Source: Bimastos eiseni
Taxonomy: Eukaryota > Annelida > Clitellata > Crassiclitellata > Lumbricidae
Assembly (NCBI GenBank): GCA_959347315.1
Contig: OY365810.1
Location: 31,457,476-31,521,475 of the forward strand
DNA: 64,000 nucleotides
Direction of reading: 5' to 3'
The notes beneath the pieces are model-generated. The model was not told the DNA's origin. It did not search any database and saw nothing but the letters and a program-made list of their open reading frames with translations. Positions 22,894 through 35,706 of this stretch are shown here, piece after piece (the first letter of the stretch is position 1; the number at the start of each line of letters is the position of its first letter). The translations under genes were made by a program, and so were the position numbers.

Positions 22894-24877
22894 AGCTTGG
22901 CCGGTAAAACTGTTTTCTGGATCATTATTAAGATTAGTATTCTTCAGCAGTAGAGTTTATGTTTTAAGCGTGGTATTCTGTTTTAGCGTCTTAATAAATT
23001 GAATTGTTTTTAAAAAAAGAGCATCGGTCTTTTTTTCGGTTTCGGACCATCGGTCTTGGTCTCGGATCACCCGGTCTTGGTCTTGTTCTCGGACCATTGG
23101 TCTTGGTCTTGGTCTCGGACCATGCACCCGGTCTCGGTCTTGGTCTCGAGGTTTTAGTCTCGTGGCCTATATTGCTATTGATAGAGCAGTTACAGAAATT
23201 CCTGGCCCTAGAGAGAGCAGTTGCAGAAATCTATGGCGAGGGCAGATACTTAGGGGGAACAGGAGGGGACGGTCCCCTCCAAAATTTCAGTTGGAGGGTT
23301 GGACCAGCTTATTTCTTCAATATTTCATAAATATTAAAAATTTCTAGTGTTTTTCACTGTTCTTCCTGCTTGTTACATCTATTTATAAATAAACCCTATG
23401 TTTGGGAATTTAATTTTTCTTCGACTTGTCACCCAAATCGGAATTTTGCAGTCTTGTCCCCCTTCCAAACCCAGGACCAAGTCTCCGCCTATGCTCTTAG
23501 GCAGAGCAATCACGAGCTTCTAAACTATCTATAGACTCAACTGGAAAACTAAGTACGGGCCCGGTCAATACCCCTAACAAATCGGCTAGCCTCTGGGCAT
23601 TTGCCCTCCGACCCCTTCTTGGCGGGCCTGGCAGTCAATTGTACATCGAAGACAGGAAATTCGTCGAACCACCAGATCCATACATGTAGGTACTACGTGT
23701 AGGTACAGGAGAGATATCTTCGCGGCCCTGCGGTTGTTTGGTAGTTGAAACATTCAGTGACTGATGGTCGGTTCCGTTCAAAGACTGTTTTAAGGACCAT
23801 GTTTCACCAGACCCAAGGCTTTTCGGCGCCATCGCGTAATCACTAATCACCAGTGATGGGCACCAACTACTTGACTAGTAGTTTAAACTACTTTCCAGCT
23901 ACTTTCAAAATGTGTAGTTATAACTGCTATTTAACTACTTTAGATGACAAGTAGTTATAACTAGTTTGCTAACTACTATATAAATAGTTTACTTTTAAAA
24001 CTACTTTGCTAATGTTATATCATGGTGTATTGATAGTCACCAAGCAGTATGCAAATTTATTGTCAGTATTAATTGCTGATGTTCAACATAAGTAATAAAA
24101 ATGATCCGAAACACACTGACATATCTAATTGTAAACTAATAAGGACTAGAACTACTAGTACTTGCTACAAAGCGCCCTTATTAGAGAACGGTTTTAGCAG
24201 TAACATATGTCAACTTGTTGCAACTACAAAAATGTCTAGCCTACAAAGTCTAGAATGACCTGGTACGTGGGGCACCAAATAATCATGCCTGGCAAATGGC
24301 TCCCTATGCTCCTTAAAACATCACTGTATATCTCACCTGTGGCTGTTTGCATCGACTGTGCTTATTCGATTCCTCTTCCTGGTACGTTTCCAATAGCTGC
24401 TTAGATCTAAGACGACCCTCTGGTCTATCCAGCCAGTGCCCAGTCTCTTACCGGTGTATCTGTATGTCTGGCTGTCTCTCTCTCTCTCACCTCTGTCATT
24501 CTTGACTCTACATTCACCTCTCTCTCGGACCCACTTGTTACACAGCAGCTCACACTGACTGGTGGTCATCCAGCTGCCTTCATCATTCTTTAACTCTAGA
24601 TCATGAGCCCAAACCCTCTACCGCTTACTCAAGTTTTTATCGCACAACAACCTCCAGATATACCATTAAACAGGCATAATGCCTTAGGCATTCTCTATAG
24701 TTCCGAGAGGAACCCAATGCCTCACAATAGTATGCTCAAACTTTAATGAAACAATTAGGCCTACATAGCGAATTTACCCATGATGCTATAATGGGCAACG
24801 TCCATGTTGTGAAATAACAGAAATTCCTGTAAGACGGAATTAGCAAATACGAAAAAATGTAGTTAATGTGAAAATTT
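22894..24877. other. Intergenic stretch with decayed repeats
   Basis: It contains the TCTTGG array, a possible decayed element around 23230-23500, and at 23852 a CAGTGATGGGCACC end followed by repeated ACTACTTT/AGTAGTTA words, like one end of a hAT element. No matching second end was found. Confidence 0.45.
23020..23165. repeat. Degenerate GGTCTTGGTCTCGGACCAT repeat
   Basis: Simple array of TCTTGG and TCTCGG words with interspersed ACCA(T/C)CGG. No gene overlaps it. Confidence 0.85.
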
Positions 24878-27566
24878 CTACACGCGCGCACAGCCATATT
24901 AATCGACCAACATACACACGCGCGCACAGTCACATTAATCCACCTACGTACACACGCGGGCACAGCCGCATCAACCGACCAACATACACACGCGCGCACA
25001 CCCTCATCAATCGACCAACATACACACGGGCGCACACCCACATCAATCGACCAACATACACACGGGCGCACACCCGCATCAATGGACTAATATACACGCG
25101 CGCACACCCTCATCATTCGATCAACATGCACACGCGCGAACAGCCGCATCAACCGAGTAACATACACACGCGCGCACAGCCTCATCAACCGACCAACATA
25201 AATACGGGCGCACACCCACATCAATCGACCCACATACACACGCGCGCACACACTCATCAACCGAAAAACATACACACGCGCGCACGTCCTCATCAACCGA
25301 CCTACATACACACGCGCGCACACCCTCATCAACCGACCAACATACACACGCGCGCACAGCCACATCAACCGACCTACATACACACGCGCGCACACCAACA
25401 TCAATCGACCAACATACACACGCGCGCGCACCCTCATCAACCGACCAACATACACACGCGCGCACACCCTAATCAACCGACCAACATACGCACCCGCGCA
25501 CACACTCATCAACCGAAAAACATACACACGCGCGCACACCCAAATCAATCGACCAACATACACACGCGCGCACACCCATACCAACCGACCAACATACACA
25601 CACGCGCACACCCACACCAACCGACTTACATACACACGCGCGCACACCATCATCAACCGACCAACATACACTTGCGCACAGCCACATCAATCGAACAACA
25701 TACACACGCGCGCACACCCTCATCAACCGACCAACATACACACGCGCGCACACCCACATCAATCGACCCACATACACACGCGCGCACAGCCTCATCAACC
25801 GACCAACATACACACGCGTGCACACCCACATCAACCGACCAACATACACACGCGCGCACAGCCACATCAATCGACCAACATACACACGCGCGCACACCCA
25901 CACCAACCGACTTACATACACACGGGCGCACACCTTCATCAACCGACCAACATACACACGCGCGCACACCCACACCAACCGACTTACATACACACGCGCG
26001 CACACCCTCATCAACCGACCAATATACACTTGCGCACAGCCACATCAATCGACCAACATACACACGCGCGCACACCCTCATCAACCGACAAACATACACA
26101 CGCGCGCACAGCCACATCAATCGACCAACATACACACGCGCGCACACCCACATCAATCGACCAACATACACACGCGCGCACACCCTCATCAACCGACCAA
26201 CATACACACGCGCGCACACCCTCATCAACCGACCAACATACACGCGCGCGCACAGCCACATCAATCGACCAACATACACACGCGCGCACGTCCTCATCAA
26301 CCGACCTACATACACACGCGCGCACATCCTCATCAACCGAAAAACATACACACGCGCGCACGCCCTCAACAACCGACCAACATACACAGGCGCGCACGTC
26401 CTCATCAACCGACAAACATACACACGCGCGCACACCCTCATCAACCGAAAAACATACACACGCGCGCACACTCTCATCAACCGACCAACATACACACGCG
26501 CGCACACCCTCATCAACCGACCAACATACACACGCGCACACAGCCACATCAACCGACCAACATACACACGCGCGCACAGCCACATCAATCGACCAACATA
26601 CACACGCGCGCACGTCCTCATCAACCGACCTACATACACACGCGCGCACACCCTCATCAACCGAAAAACATACACACGCGCGCACGCCCTCATCAACCGA
26701 CCAACATACACACGCGCGCACAGCCACATCAACCGACCAACATACACACGCGCGCATGTCCTCATCAACCGACCAACATACACACGCGCGCACAGCCACA
26801 TCAACCGACCAACATACACACGCGCGCACAGCCACATCAATCGACCAACATACACACGCGCGCACGTCCTCATCAACCGACCTATATACACACGCGCGCA
26901 CACCCTCATCAACCGAAAAACATACACACGCGCGCACGCCCTCATCAACCGACCAACATACACAGGCGCGCACGTCCTCACCAACCGACAAGCATACACA
27001 CGCGCGCACAGCCACATCAACCGACCTACATACACACGCGCGCACACTCTCATCAACCGACCAACATACACACGCGCGCACACCCTCATCAACCGACCAA
27101 CATACACACGCGCACACAGCCACATCAACCGACCAACATACACACGCGCGCACAGCCACATCAACCGACCAACATACACACGCGCGCACACCCTCATCAA
27201 CCGACCAACATACACACGCGCACACAGCCACATCAACCGACCAACATACACACGCGCGCACAGCCACATCAATCGACCAACATACACACGCGCGCACGTC
27301 CTCATCAACCGACCTACATACACACGCGCGCACACTCTCATCAACCGAAAAACATACACACGCGCGCACGCCCTCATCAACCGACCAACATACACACGCG
27401 CGCACAGCCACATCAACCGACCAACATACACACGCGCGCACGTCCTCATCAACCGACCAACATACACACGCGCGCACAGCCACATCAACCGACCAACATA
27501 CACACGCGCGCACACCCTCATCAGCCGACCAACATACACACGCGTGGACACCCACATCAACTGAGT
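24878..27566. repeat. 36-bp satellite array, about 74 copies
   Basis: Near-uninterrupted tandem array with consensus ACATACACACGCGCGCACAC followed by a variable block (CCTCATCAACCGACCA and close variants such as GCCACATCAATCGACCA). Because 36 is a multiple of three and the unit lacks stops in five of six frames, ORFs of 512 to 898 codons appear on both strands. They are repeat artefacts encoding 12-residue units such as THARTPSSTDQH. The 20-base stretch is strictly alternating purine-pyrimidine. Variant units recur in blocks, a higher-order pattern. Confidence 0.95.
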
Positions 27567-29430
27567 AGCAGACCCACGCAGAACAGACCAGCATCGATTG
27601 ATCGATTACAGGCCAAGCGATCTACGCAAGCGTGTGTAAAATGTATCAATTTGTTAGCGTTTTAAGTTACGTTTGATAGCGATGGTTATTTCTATGCTGT
27701 GCCCGGATTATGTCCTGGTTCAAAGACGTTTTGATCCGCTTATCAATTGAAACATTTTCTTGTTTTGTAGTCAAGTGTTCTAGTCCTAGACTGCTTAGCT
27801 GTTCAAAGCTATTTTAGATGGATTTAGCATAAAAATTTTGTTTATTTAAACACAGATAGTTATTATCTGGATAGGTATATTGTTTTCATTCAAAGCGGAG
27901 TTACTGTGTAGAGACCTTCAGCGAAAGTTGTTATCGTTCAGGCCTAAAAACTTTCGATTACCACGTCTTTTCAAGGAAAGCAAATGGGGATTTGGAACTT
28001 TATTGACTGGTTCCGTTGCCCCATAAATTGTTTTCGTTCATAAACTTACAGGTCAGCGGTGGCTGTATAGCACATTATAATGATAAAGTTTTCAGTCAGG
28101 CGCTTGTAGATGAAGCCAGATATGGTAATAACATAATTATTCAATTACTGTTTACACGATTACTTAATTCTCATAATAATGTGAGACGAGACATGCCTCG
28201 TCTGACTCTTGCCTCGTATTGAGAGTTATTGAGAGTTTTGAGAGTGCCTCGCCTCATCTTGCCTCATACACGGCTACGGGCCTAGTTGTTTGTTTGGTAT
28301 TTTCAATTACCATCGTCTGGTTTTCTCTGCGTTGATCAATCGATAAAACTTTCTAACGTTTTAAAATTTATTTAGCACTGGAGGAGGCCAACGCTGTCAT
28401 TAGATCGAAGATAACTCAACATCCATTCATTTAATTTGATTCCTACCTCAGACTGTGGGACATTTCTGCTTCTGACACCGTGACACTAGGCCTATAGGCC
28501 CAGATCTATAGGATATTATGGGCTATTATCTGTCTGTATACTTGTCTGACTCTGGGGAAATTGACTTGGAACCGAAAATTTGCGCTTAGCTATTTCCAGA
28601 TTTATACTCTCATGCATGAATGTTAAAACTTTTCGAGCTATTTAATGAATGAATTTGTTTCCTGGTTCTCCTGCATCACCTCGACAGACCACATAGTCGA
28701 CACCACCATCGATCGGTTTCTTCTGGAGCGCCATAGGCTATAGATCTGGCAGTGCTGTCCTCTTGTTCGCTTGACCTCATAAGAACCTGGCACTGTAAAG
28801 CACCTAAACAAACAATAGCGTGTTAAAGCACCATATGATGGTTCTTTAGCCCGGTCGTAGGCTTGCCGCAGACATGTAAGTTTACAGAACGGTTACCGTA
28901 TCTTAGTTGCAACATGTAGTCTATGGCTTTGGTAGGTCTCTGCATGAATGCTTGAAGCCGACATAGACCCAATGATACAAATATTTGACAACAATTCTAT
29001 ATGTGTCATAGACTCATAATTGATTAGGCCCGTTCTTCTGCATAGGGAACACGGTGTTCTATTACTTAGGGGAGGGGCACTCAGAAACAGAGGAGGGTAA
29101 AAAATTTTACACAATTTTACGTTATGTGTCCCTTACTTTCAGAGCGCAACCGGCACCACTGGATGCATTGATTGTTAAATGATGTTGATGATTGTTAAAT
29201 GTTGATCATGATTTATCTAGTTTAGTGCAGTAATGTGAAATAAGATTGTCGTGGATTGTGTGCAATTTATTAGTCTAAGTTCGATACACATGTTAAATGC
29301 GACTGTCTTCGTGCAACTGCAACGAGATTCAGATTCGGTATACCAAAAATTTCTTGGTCCAATTTTATCCACTTTCTTTTGTAGCATGCCAATAGTGTAT
29401 AGGCCTACAAATATTAGCCCAAATAATACG
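27567..29430. other. Intergenic stretch without a recognisable gene
   Basis: Unique-looking sequence with short ORFs only. A small cluster of TGCCTCG words lies at 28190-28265, and two exact GATTGTTAAATG words lie near 29168. Confidence 0.55.
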
Positions 29431-29438
29431 GTAGGCCT

Positions 29439-29761
29439 AAGAGGTGTAACAAGGTTTTAAAAAGAGGGGGGGCATAATAAAAAAAATATTACTGGAATTT
29501 GTTTGCCCTCCCACTTTTCTAGCTTTGCCCCCCCACCCCAGAAATGTAAGAAATGGGGGGCACAAATTATCTTAAAAAAGTAATCTTAAAAATCCATTGG
29601 ATAAACATGAAAAGAACCGATTTGGGGGCACATGGGGGGGGCACTGAGCACTAACACGGGGGGGGGGCACTGAGCACTAACACGGGGGGGGGACTTTGCC
29701 CCCGCCAGTTTTGAAACGGAGGGGACCAGTGCCCCCCTGCCCCCAGCTTGTTACACCCCTG
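29439..29761. mobile_element. hAT-like MITE, 323 bp
   Basis: Terminal repeats AAGAGGTGTAACAAG and, inverted, CAGGGGTGTAACAAG, flanked by the perfect 8-bp duplication GTAGGCCT (29431-29438, 29762-29769). The interior is G-run rich, with a local duplication of GCACTGAGCACTAACACGGG. Confidence 0.85.
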
Positions 29762-30056
29762 GTAGGCCTACATAACGTTTTTTCTGAACAAATTCGATAG
29801 GGCCACGTGTGTTAAATGCGACTGTTTCGTTTTCTGTGTAATCAAGTGTATACATAATTATAGTGTTAAATAGAGCCGTTTTGTGTTATGTTTAATTTGA
29901 TCAAACATTGCTATTTCTAAGAGCACAGGCCCTTGAAACTACAAATCGTAATGCTAACAACGGGAAAGATGCCGCGAAAATTGTTTAAAGGGGAGGCCAC
30001 GAAAAACTTGACGCGGGTTGGGTAGGAGAAACACTCGAGCGTCCTACAGTTCCACC

Positions 30057-30413
30057 CAGGGCTGCAAACATGTTGGTTTTTGGTTATTTGTTTTTTGTGT
30101 TTTTTTTACAACAAACCAAAAGATACGACAAATGACAAAACTTAATTTATTGTTTTTTTTAAAATATTTTTCATCCATTCACTAATATTACCGTTATATT
30201 AGCCTACTAATTGTGTGTTATTTAGTCGGAAACGAAAGCCAATTAATTATTAAAACGAGTGGTAGCTCTTTATTCATGCTATGTTTGATGCTTTTTATAA
30301 TAAACCTGTTGTGACAAAATCCAAAGGAAAATTAAAATCCAAAAACCAAATAAAACCAAAAAACAATAAAAACCAACTTTTGATTTTAAAAATCTTGGGG
30401 TTTTCCGCCTCTG
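30057..30413. mobile_element. Probable hAT-like MITE, 357 bp
   Basis: Ends CAGGGCTGCAAAC and, inverted, CAGAGGCGGAAAAC, with large inner inverted blocks around TTGGTTTTTGG and CCAAAAACCA. Flanking 8-mers GTTCCACC and ATTTTACC match at 5 of 8, so the boundaries are less sure. Confidence 0.5.
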
Positions 30414-33173
30414 ATTTTACCACCTCCACAGTTACAAATTGACCTTATATCCAGGTCTGTGTTTAGTCGTACTATCCGCTGGTATACGCTCAAATTTAGC
30501 AAATTGAACGATTAGTCAATTACCCGTGGTCGCAATTGTTCAATGCGAATTAGGTGTATTTAGGCCTAATCAACTTTTCATACAACGGATCATTACTCCT
30601 CGGTTGGCCTAACAAGTTGCATCTCTAAAAGGAGTGTCTTCTGCAGGTGGGAGGGCCAACAACTGAGAAGGTGCGTTGTTGCTTTTTTCGAGATGCTTAC
30701 TCGAGGCACGGAAGCTCGCCAGCAGAGATAGAACGAAGAGCTCGACGACTAACCAGAGCTGAAACAGGGCAGCAAAGCTCTCGCAGATCGGGGAGAGCAG
30801 AGCTAAGAAGGCACCGTCAGACCAGCGCAGCTAATCTATCGCCGATGCGTTACGAATCGGGAAGCCAGTGCAAATAATCCGAGATGCAATCTGAAAGTGT
30901 ATTTAGCGTTGGGAGTTTATTAGCTTCATTTTAAAGCTGACGAAAGTGTCATTGTCTTTTGCGCGTAGGCGCGTGCGTTTGACGCTCGTGGACGTGTGCG
31001 TTAATCAATTTGGAGACTACAACAAATAGTAGGTCTATACTCTGCGAGTGGTTTACAATGCGAGGAATAAATGGCGAATAAAAAATATCCTGCCACATAG
31101 GAAATTTGCAGTAGGGCCTACCTATAAATTTTTGACCCTCCTGCTTCTTTTTGACAAATCGGACCCTGCCTTCCACACAAATATCCATCGCTTACTTTCT
31201 ACCCACAATTTTGGCAATACTTTTGATCATCCACATTTCTCCTTAATAACTGTCAATCAGCCATTAGCTCGATCTATCACCCAACCCGCTTTGCACTCTT
31301 CTTCGCAAACAGCTATTGCTCCTCAGCTGTGCAACAGTTTGTACAAGGAAGATATGAAAACTGTTTCCACGTTAGAGGTGCATCCCATCCTATCTCACTT
31401 CTTCTCCACCCACTGGGATCCAGTCACTCATTTGAAATTGCTCGTATACCGGAATGTATTCGTTTAATTACAATAGCATTGGGATTGCTTGACGTAGCCT
31501 AATAAATAGACCATTACATTTTATAAAGAAATAATAATAAAAATTAACAACATGTCACCTGAGACTACTTTCATGTACCCCTTAAAATCTCTTTCAGAAG
31601 CTGAAGAATAATGTTTAAACATAATGATGCAATATATGGTTCGGCCTTTTAATTGCAATAAAATTCATGATCAACTTTAAGACAGCTAAGTTCTTCAAAA
31701 CTAACAGCATGTAAACACAGATTATAAACTCTACAGTATGTCATAAAACTACTTTCATTTTGCAAAAATTCACATAAATCAAATGTTGCCCTAGAATTAT
31801 GAACCTATAGACTAGTTAGGGCATATCACCTCTCAAGTAGAATTGCTTTCAAATCGTAAATCACAAAATACTGCGGCTAAAACGGCTTATTGCATCTCAT
31901 CTTGTCACAATGACTATTGCATTACAAATAGTACAGTATTTATACTTGCAGTTCATATCATTCTTGATACTCATAGATTTTCGTGTTTATCTTTAATTAA
32001 CTCAGTGGGACTGTAAATGGCCCAAAATCACTGAGAAATGCTTAGATTTAAAGCACAGTCTATGACAACATGATTAAAAATGCTATTTTGTAATTGAGTT
32101 GAAAGAACAGTACAGTACTACATTTCAAAACTCCAAATGAAAAAAATTATAACAGTTTCTTTCTAAATATTTGCAATACCGGCAGTAATATACGCAAGCC
32201 ATTATAGAAAATCATCGTGAAATGCACGTTGGAATACTGAATGCAAAATAAACAGTATACGAATTCCAATTGATTAGAATTAAACTACAATGAATTACCC
32301 AAAAGTAACCAAGTCAGGGCAGCAAACACAGGACAGAACATTAAGATTACATTGCAAAAGGGTGACTGTATAGCAATTACAATCAGTGTAAAAACAATGA
32401 ACACTATTAATGAGAAGCCGAACCAATTTTTTAAATGCTCATCAGCATCTGAGTGGTTAAAGTTGCTCTCCCAAAACACTCGAATAGCAGAACAATTCAT
32501 AAAACCATGGAAGAAAAGAAAACTTATTCTTAAAAGACAATACAAGTACATGCAAGTACAATATTGTGAGCATAGTTTCTGAAGAAATGGAGAAACGTCT
32601 TCTAAATAAATATGAGAATTGTAATTTTAAACAGCCATAATAGCCAACAATGAGTTACATTAACAAGAATTTTGCTGAAGACATTAAGAAGTTCTCTTAT
32701 GGTATTTTAATAACATGCATTGAAAGTGATTATTTGACCACCTTATACACAGTTTTGCACTCAATGTGGTGCAACCTGTAACAAACAGGCAAAATGAAGG
32801 TACAGAATCAAGTATAATTGCATGACTCCTGGTCAATTTTTGATGCTTATGAGTCTCAAGTACCACTTCAATACCGAAATTTATATGAAGGCAAAAGCAT
32901 GTCATATCATCAGCTGTGACTCAGAAACTACATGGAATACAATCTTCCAGACTAACTTGTCAAACTGTGCCAGTCAATAATTTTATATTACTGTAAATGC
33001 TTAACAAAATACAAAAGACTGTGGATTTCAGGCATAACGTCAACACATCTGAAGCTAAAAAAATGTTTGGCAAAGCAAGGTAACCACGGAGATAGCTGTA
33101 TAATAATAAGCCTGAGAGTATCCCAGTGCATGATACGTGATACATGCCATGTGGGAAGGGTAGCTCGGTTCAC
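30414..33173. other. Intergenic stretch and probable laminin 3' UTR
   Basis: The part just below 33174 should be laminin alpha 3' UTR, but no clear AATAAA on the minus strand close by sets its end. ORFs at 30647-30877 and 31048-31467 (+) have no recognised family. A diverged repeat at 31660-31800 resembles 49065-49200. Confidence 0.5.
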
Positions 33174-33310
33174 CTAAGTGGTGGGGCAAGAGTCGAGATC
33201 GATCCTGCCCTCGGTCTTTGCATGGGTGAAGTCTTGAACCGCTTTGTTAAGCTCCAGACGACGTATGCAGCCAACAAACCGATCGTGGGTTCGAATGCCA
33301 CGGTGCATCT
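33174..33310 (-). CDS. LAMA5: Laminin alpha last coding exon and stop
   Basis: Acceptor [35 protein letters not shown] and TAG at 33174-33176. The two cysteines form the LG5 disulfide; alpha chains usually end just after it. The 3' UTR continues below 33174 to a point I could not fix. Confidence 0.94.
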
Positions 33311-35664
33311 CTGAAAATAAGCACATCAAATAGATCGACAATTACTTCCAAGGTAATTCAACAATTCATTTAACTGTTTAACGACATGATTAACGTCTTC
33401 CAAGTTCCAACTCTTTTTTAAGCTTTTATAAAGCGCCTCTTGCTAGTCAATTAAACAAGTTTATTTACACAGATACATATATCTTATTTTTATTCCATGA
33501 AAGAATGGTGATAAATTTTGTATAGTTACATTTTAGAACCATACTTTAAAGCGCCCTTGTAGTGGCATGGCTGAGTTACAACGCTCTAGAAATCATCCGT
33601 TATCGTCCATTTAATAACAATACTTTAACCCTTTAATGACCAGCGTAAATGTATGGGAAAACCTATGTAGCTGGTCGTTAAAGGGTTTACAGAGTGGACA
33701 TTGCATAGCTTACACAATTTCATAATATGTGACCTATCTGACCAAAACCAGGCTGAACTCAATTTTGTACAATTTGAGTGTCATATACCATTTTAAAGGG
33801 TTTAGTCTCTCCTCTGTTCTTTGATGTTCCTGTCCAAAGTTAGGAGTAAAATAAATGGTTCAGTTGTTGGATAATAATTCTCAAAAAATGCATTTAAAGT
33901 TTGATATAATTTTGAAATGCAAAATTCTTAAGCAACCTTGTCCAGAATTTAGTTAAATTTGAAATAGACAACTAGATTGTGCTTGTTGTTTAATGCAGCA
34001 TAGGCTAGATGAATTTCTGGGCTTTCTATGCATATCAAGTTTGCAATCCTAGTCTCAAGCTGAGCTTGCCTATTAATAGCAGAAAAATGACAAATTATAA
34101 GAAGTAATTAAATTATTAAAACATTTAACTACTGCAAAGCCATCTAAAAGTCCTGAAAAATTAAATTTTTTCACCAATTTGAGTGTTACATGCCTAAAAC
34201 ATATTTATATATCAATTTCTGTGAAAAACAAGAAATTGAATAAAATGATTTTTATCACATTTTGCAATTATCTCACTAACATGTGTGGCAATATAAGCCT
34301 GGTCAGATGGGTCACATATAAGGAATGAAATGTTCCTTGGCCATCCAAAATACAAAATCTTGTTGCTTGATTTACTAAATACTTATCAGTCTCCAATAAA
34401 GATTTTTCATGTGAGTTGTCCGTTTGATGAATTCAATGGTCATGACCAGAAATAGTAACAGGCCTTTAAATACAGTAATCTCGGTCTTTTAGCTCACACG
34501 GTCATTTAGGTACATTGCATTGAGTTTTATAAATCTTCATATAATAACAAATAAACTACTACTAATATTATTATTCTTATTACTGTACATCACATTGTCA
34601 TAATAATTAATGAAATACGATTCACAGACTGACACTAATGAATGGCATTCTAACCTGGCACACCACCCACATAAAGTGGGTCTTCTGTGTTTGTGTTGGA
34701 AACGCCCTCTGCGCCAGTTCCAGGAGAAGTAAATACTTTGTCAACCTCCAAGACCACCACATTCTTGGCTTTTTGAGCTAAGAACACCAATCACAAAAAT
34801 CACCATTCATTCAGTAATCCTAATCACAAACAAAAGAAACGGCCTAATATAACTAGTCAAAAAGAAATTAATCTTCTTACGGTTTTCAAGTGAGGCTATA
34901 ATTTGTACTGAATCAAGTTACTAAAACAAAAAAAATTAAATAAAATCTGCATAAACTGCTTTTGCTGAATCCTTTAACAGCAATAATAGCATAACACACA
35001 TACCACGTATTGTGTGCCAGTTGCCATCACACAGCTGGTTCTTGGCTGGTGGTGTATACTTCGTGCTAACATCGCCTCCACCATTGTCCATGCTAAAGAT
35101 CACCTTAAATGCAAACAACATCAAACACCTTGATAATCGGCCATTTAAGAACTAAATGTGTTGGAAGAAGTAATAATCAAGATGGTGATAATTGTCTCTA
35201 TAAGTCCTGGTGTCCATGGCTTCAACTCTTGACTCTAGCAATAGCGTTTTTATAGACAGCTATTAAAATGTGCAAGTATACAATAGATTTATTGTTAAGA
35301 GTCAATATGGCATGAAATCAAGTGCTATTATTTAGGAACAAGAAGGACAAGAGTACAACGCACCTCCCCATTAACCATCTGGAGAACAAGGTAGTCTCCA
35401 CCAACTGCACCTCTTCCTTGATTGTATACGGAGAACAGGACTCCAGACAGAGTTCGTGGCTTGATCTCCAGATTTATGTCAAGATCAAGTCCAACTGTGA
35501 AATTGTCAGCTTTTAACGACACACAAACAGAAAATCTCATCAAAAATGTACACATTATTTCATATATCATTGCTAGGTTTATGGCAAAAAATCAATAAAA
35601 GACAGAATATAATTTTTTTAAACTGGCTACCCAGTTGAAGCTTGATAATAAAAATAGAAACAGC

Positions 35665-35706
<42 letters not shown>

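Noticed and set aside
23852..24020. hAT element beginning CAGTGATGGGCACC
   Set aside because: One plausible end only; I found no inverted partner or target duplication, so it is noted only as part of a decayed stretch.
24878..27566. CRISPR array
   Set aside because: The whole 36-bp unit repeats with no unique spacers, the DNA is eukaryotic, and no cas genes are present.
24868..27665. Long ORFs (512-898 codons) on both strands as genes
   Set aside because: They are exactly coextensive with the 36-bp satellite, open in five frames at once, and lack introns, start context or any non-repeat domain.
30647..30877. Arg-rich 76-codon ORF as a gene
   Set aside because: Arg/Ser-rich composition from locally GC-richer DNA, no family recognised and no flanking exons identified.
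31048..31467. 139-codon ORF as a gene
   Set aside because: No recognised domain, no splice partners, composition like neighbouring non-coding DNA; it may be an eroded transposon.
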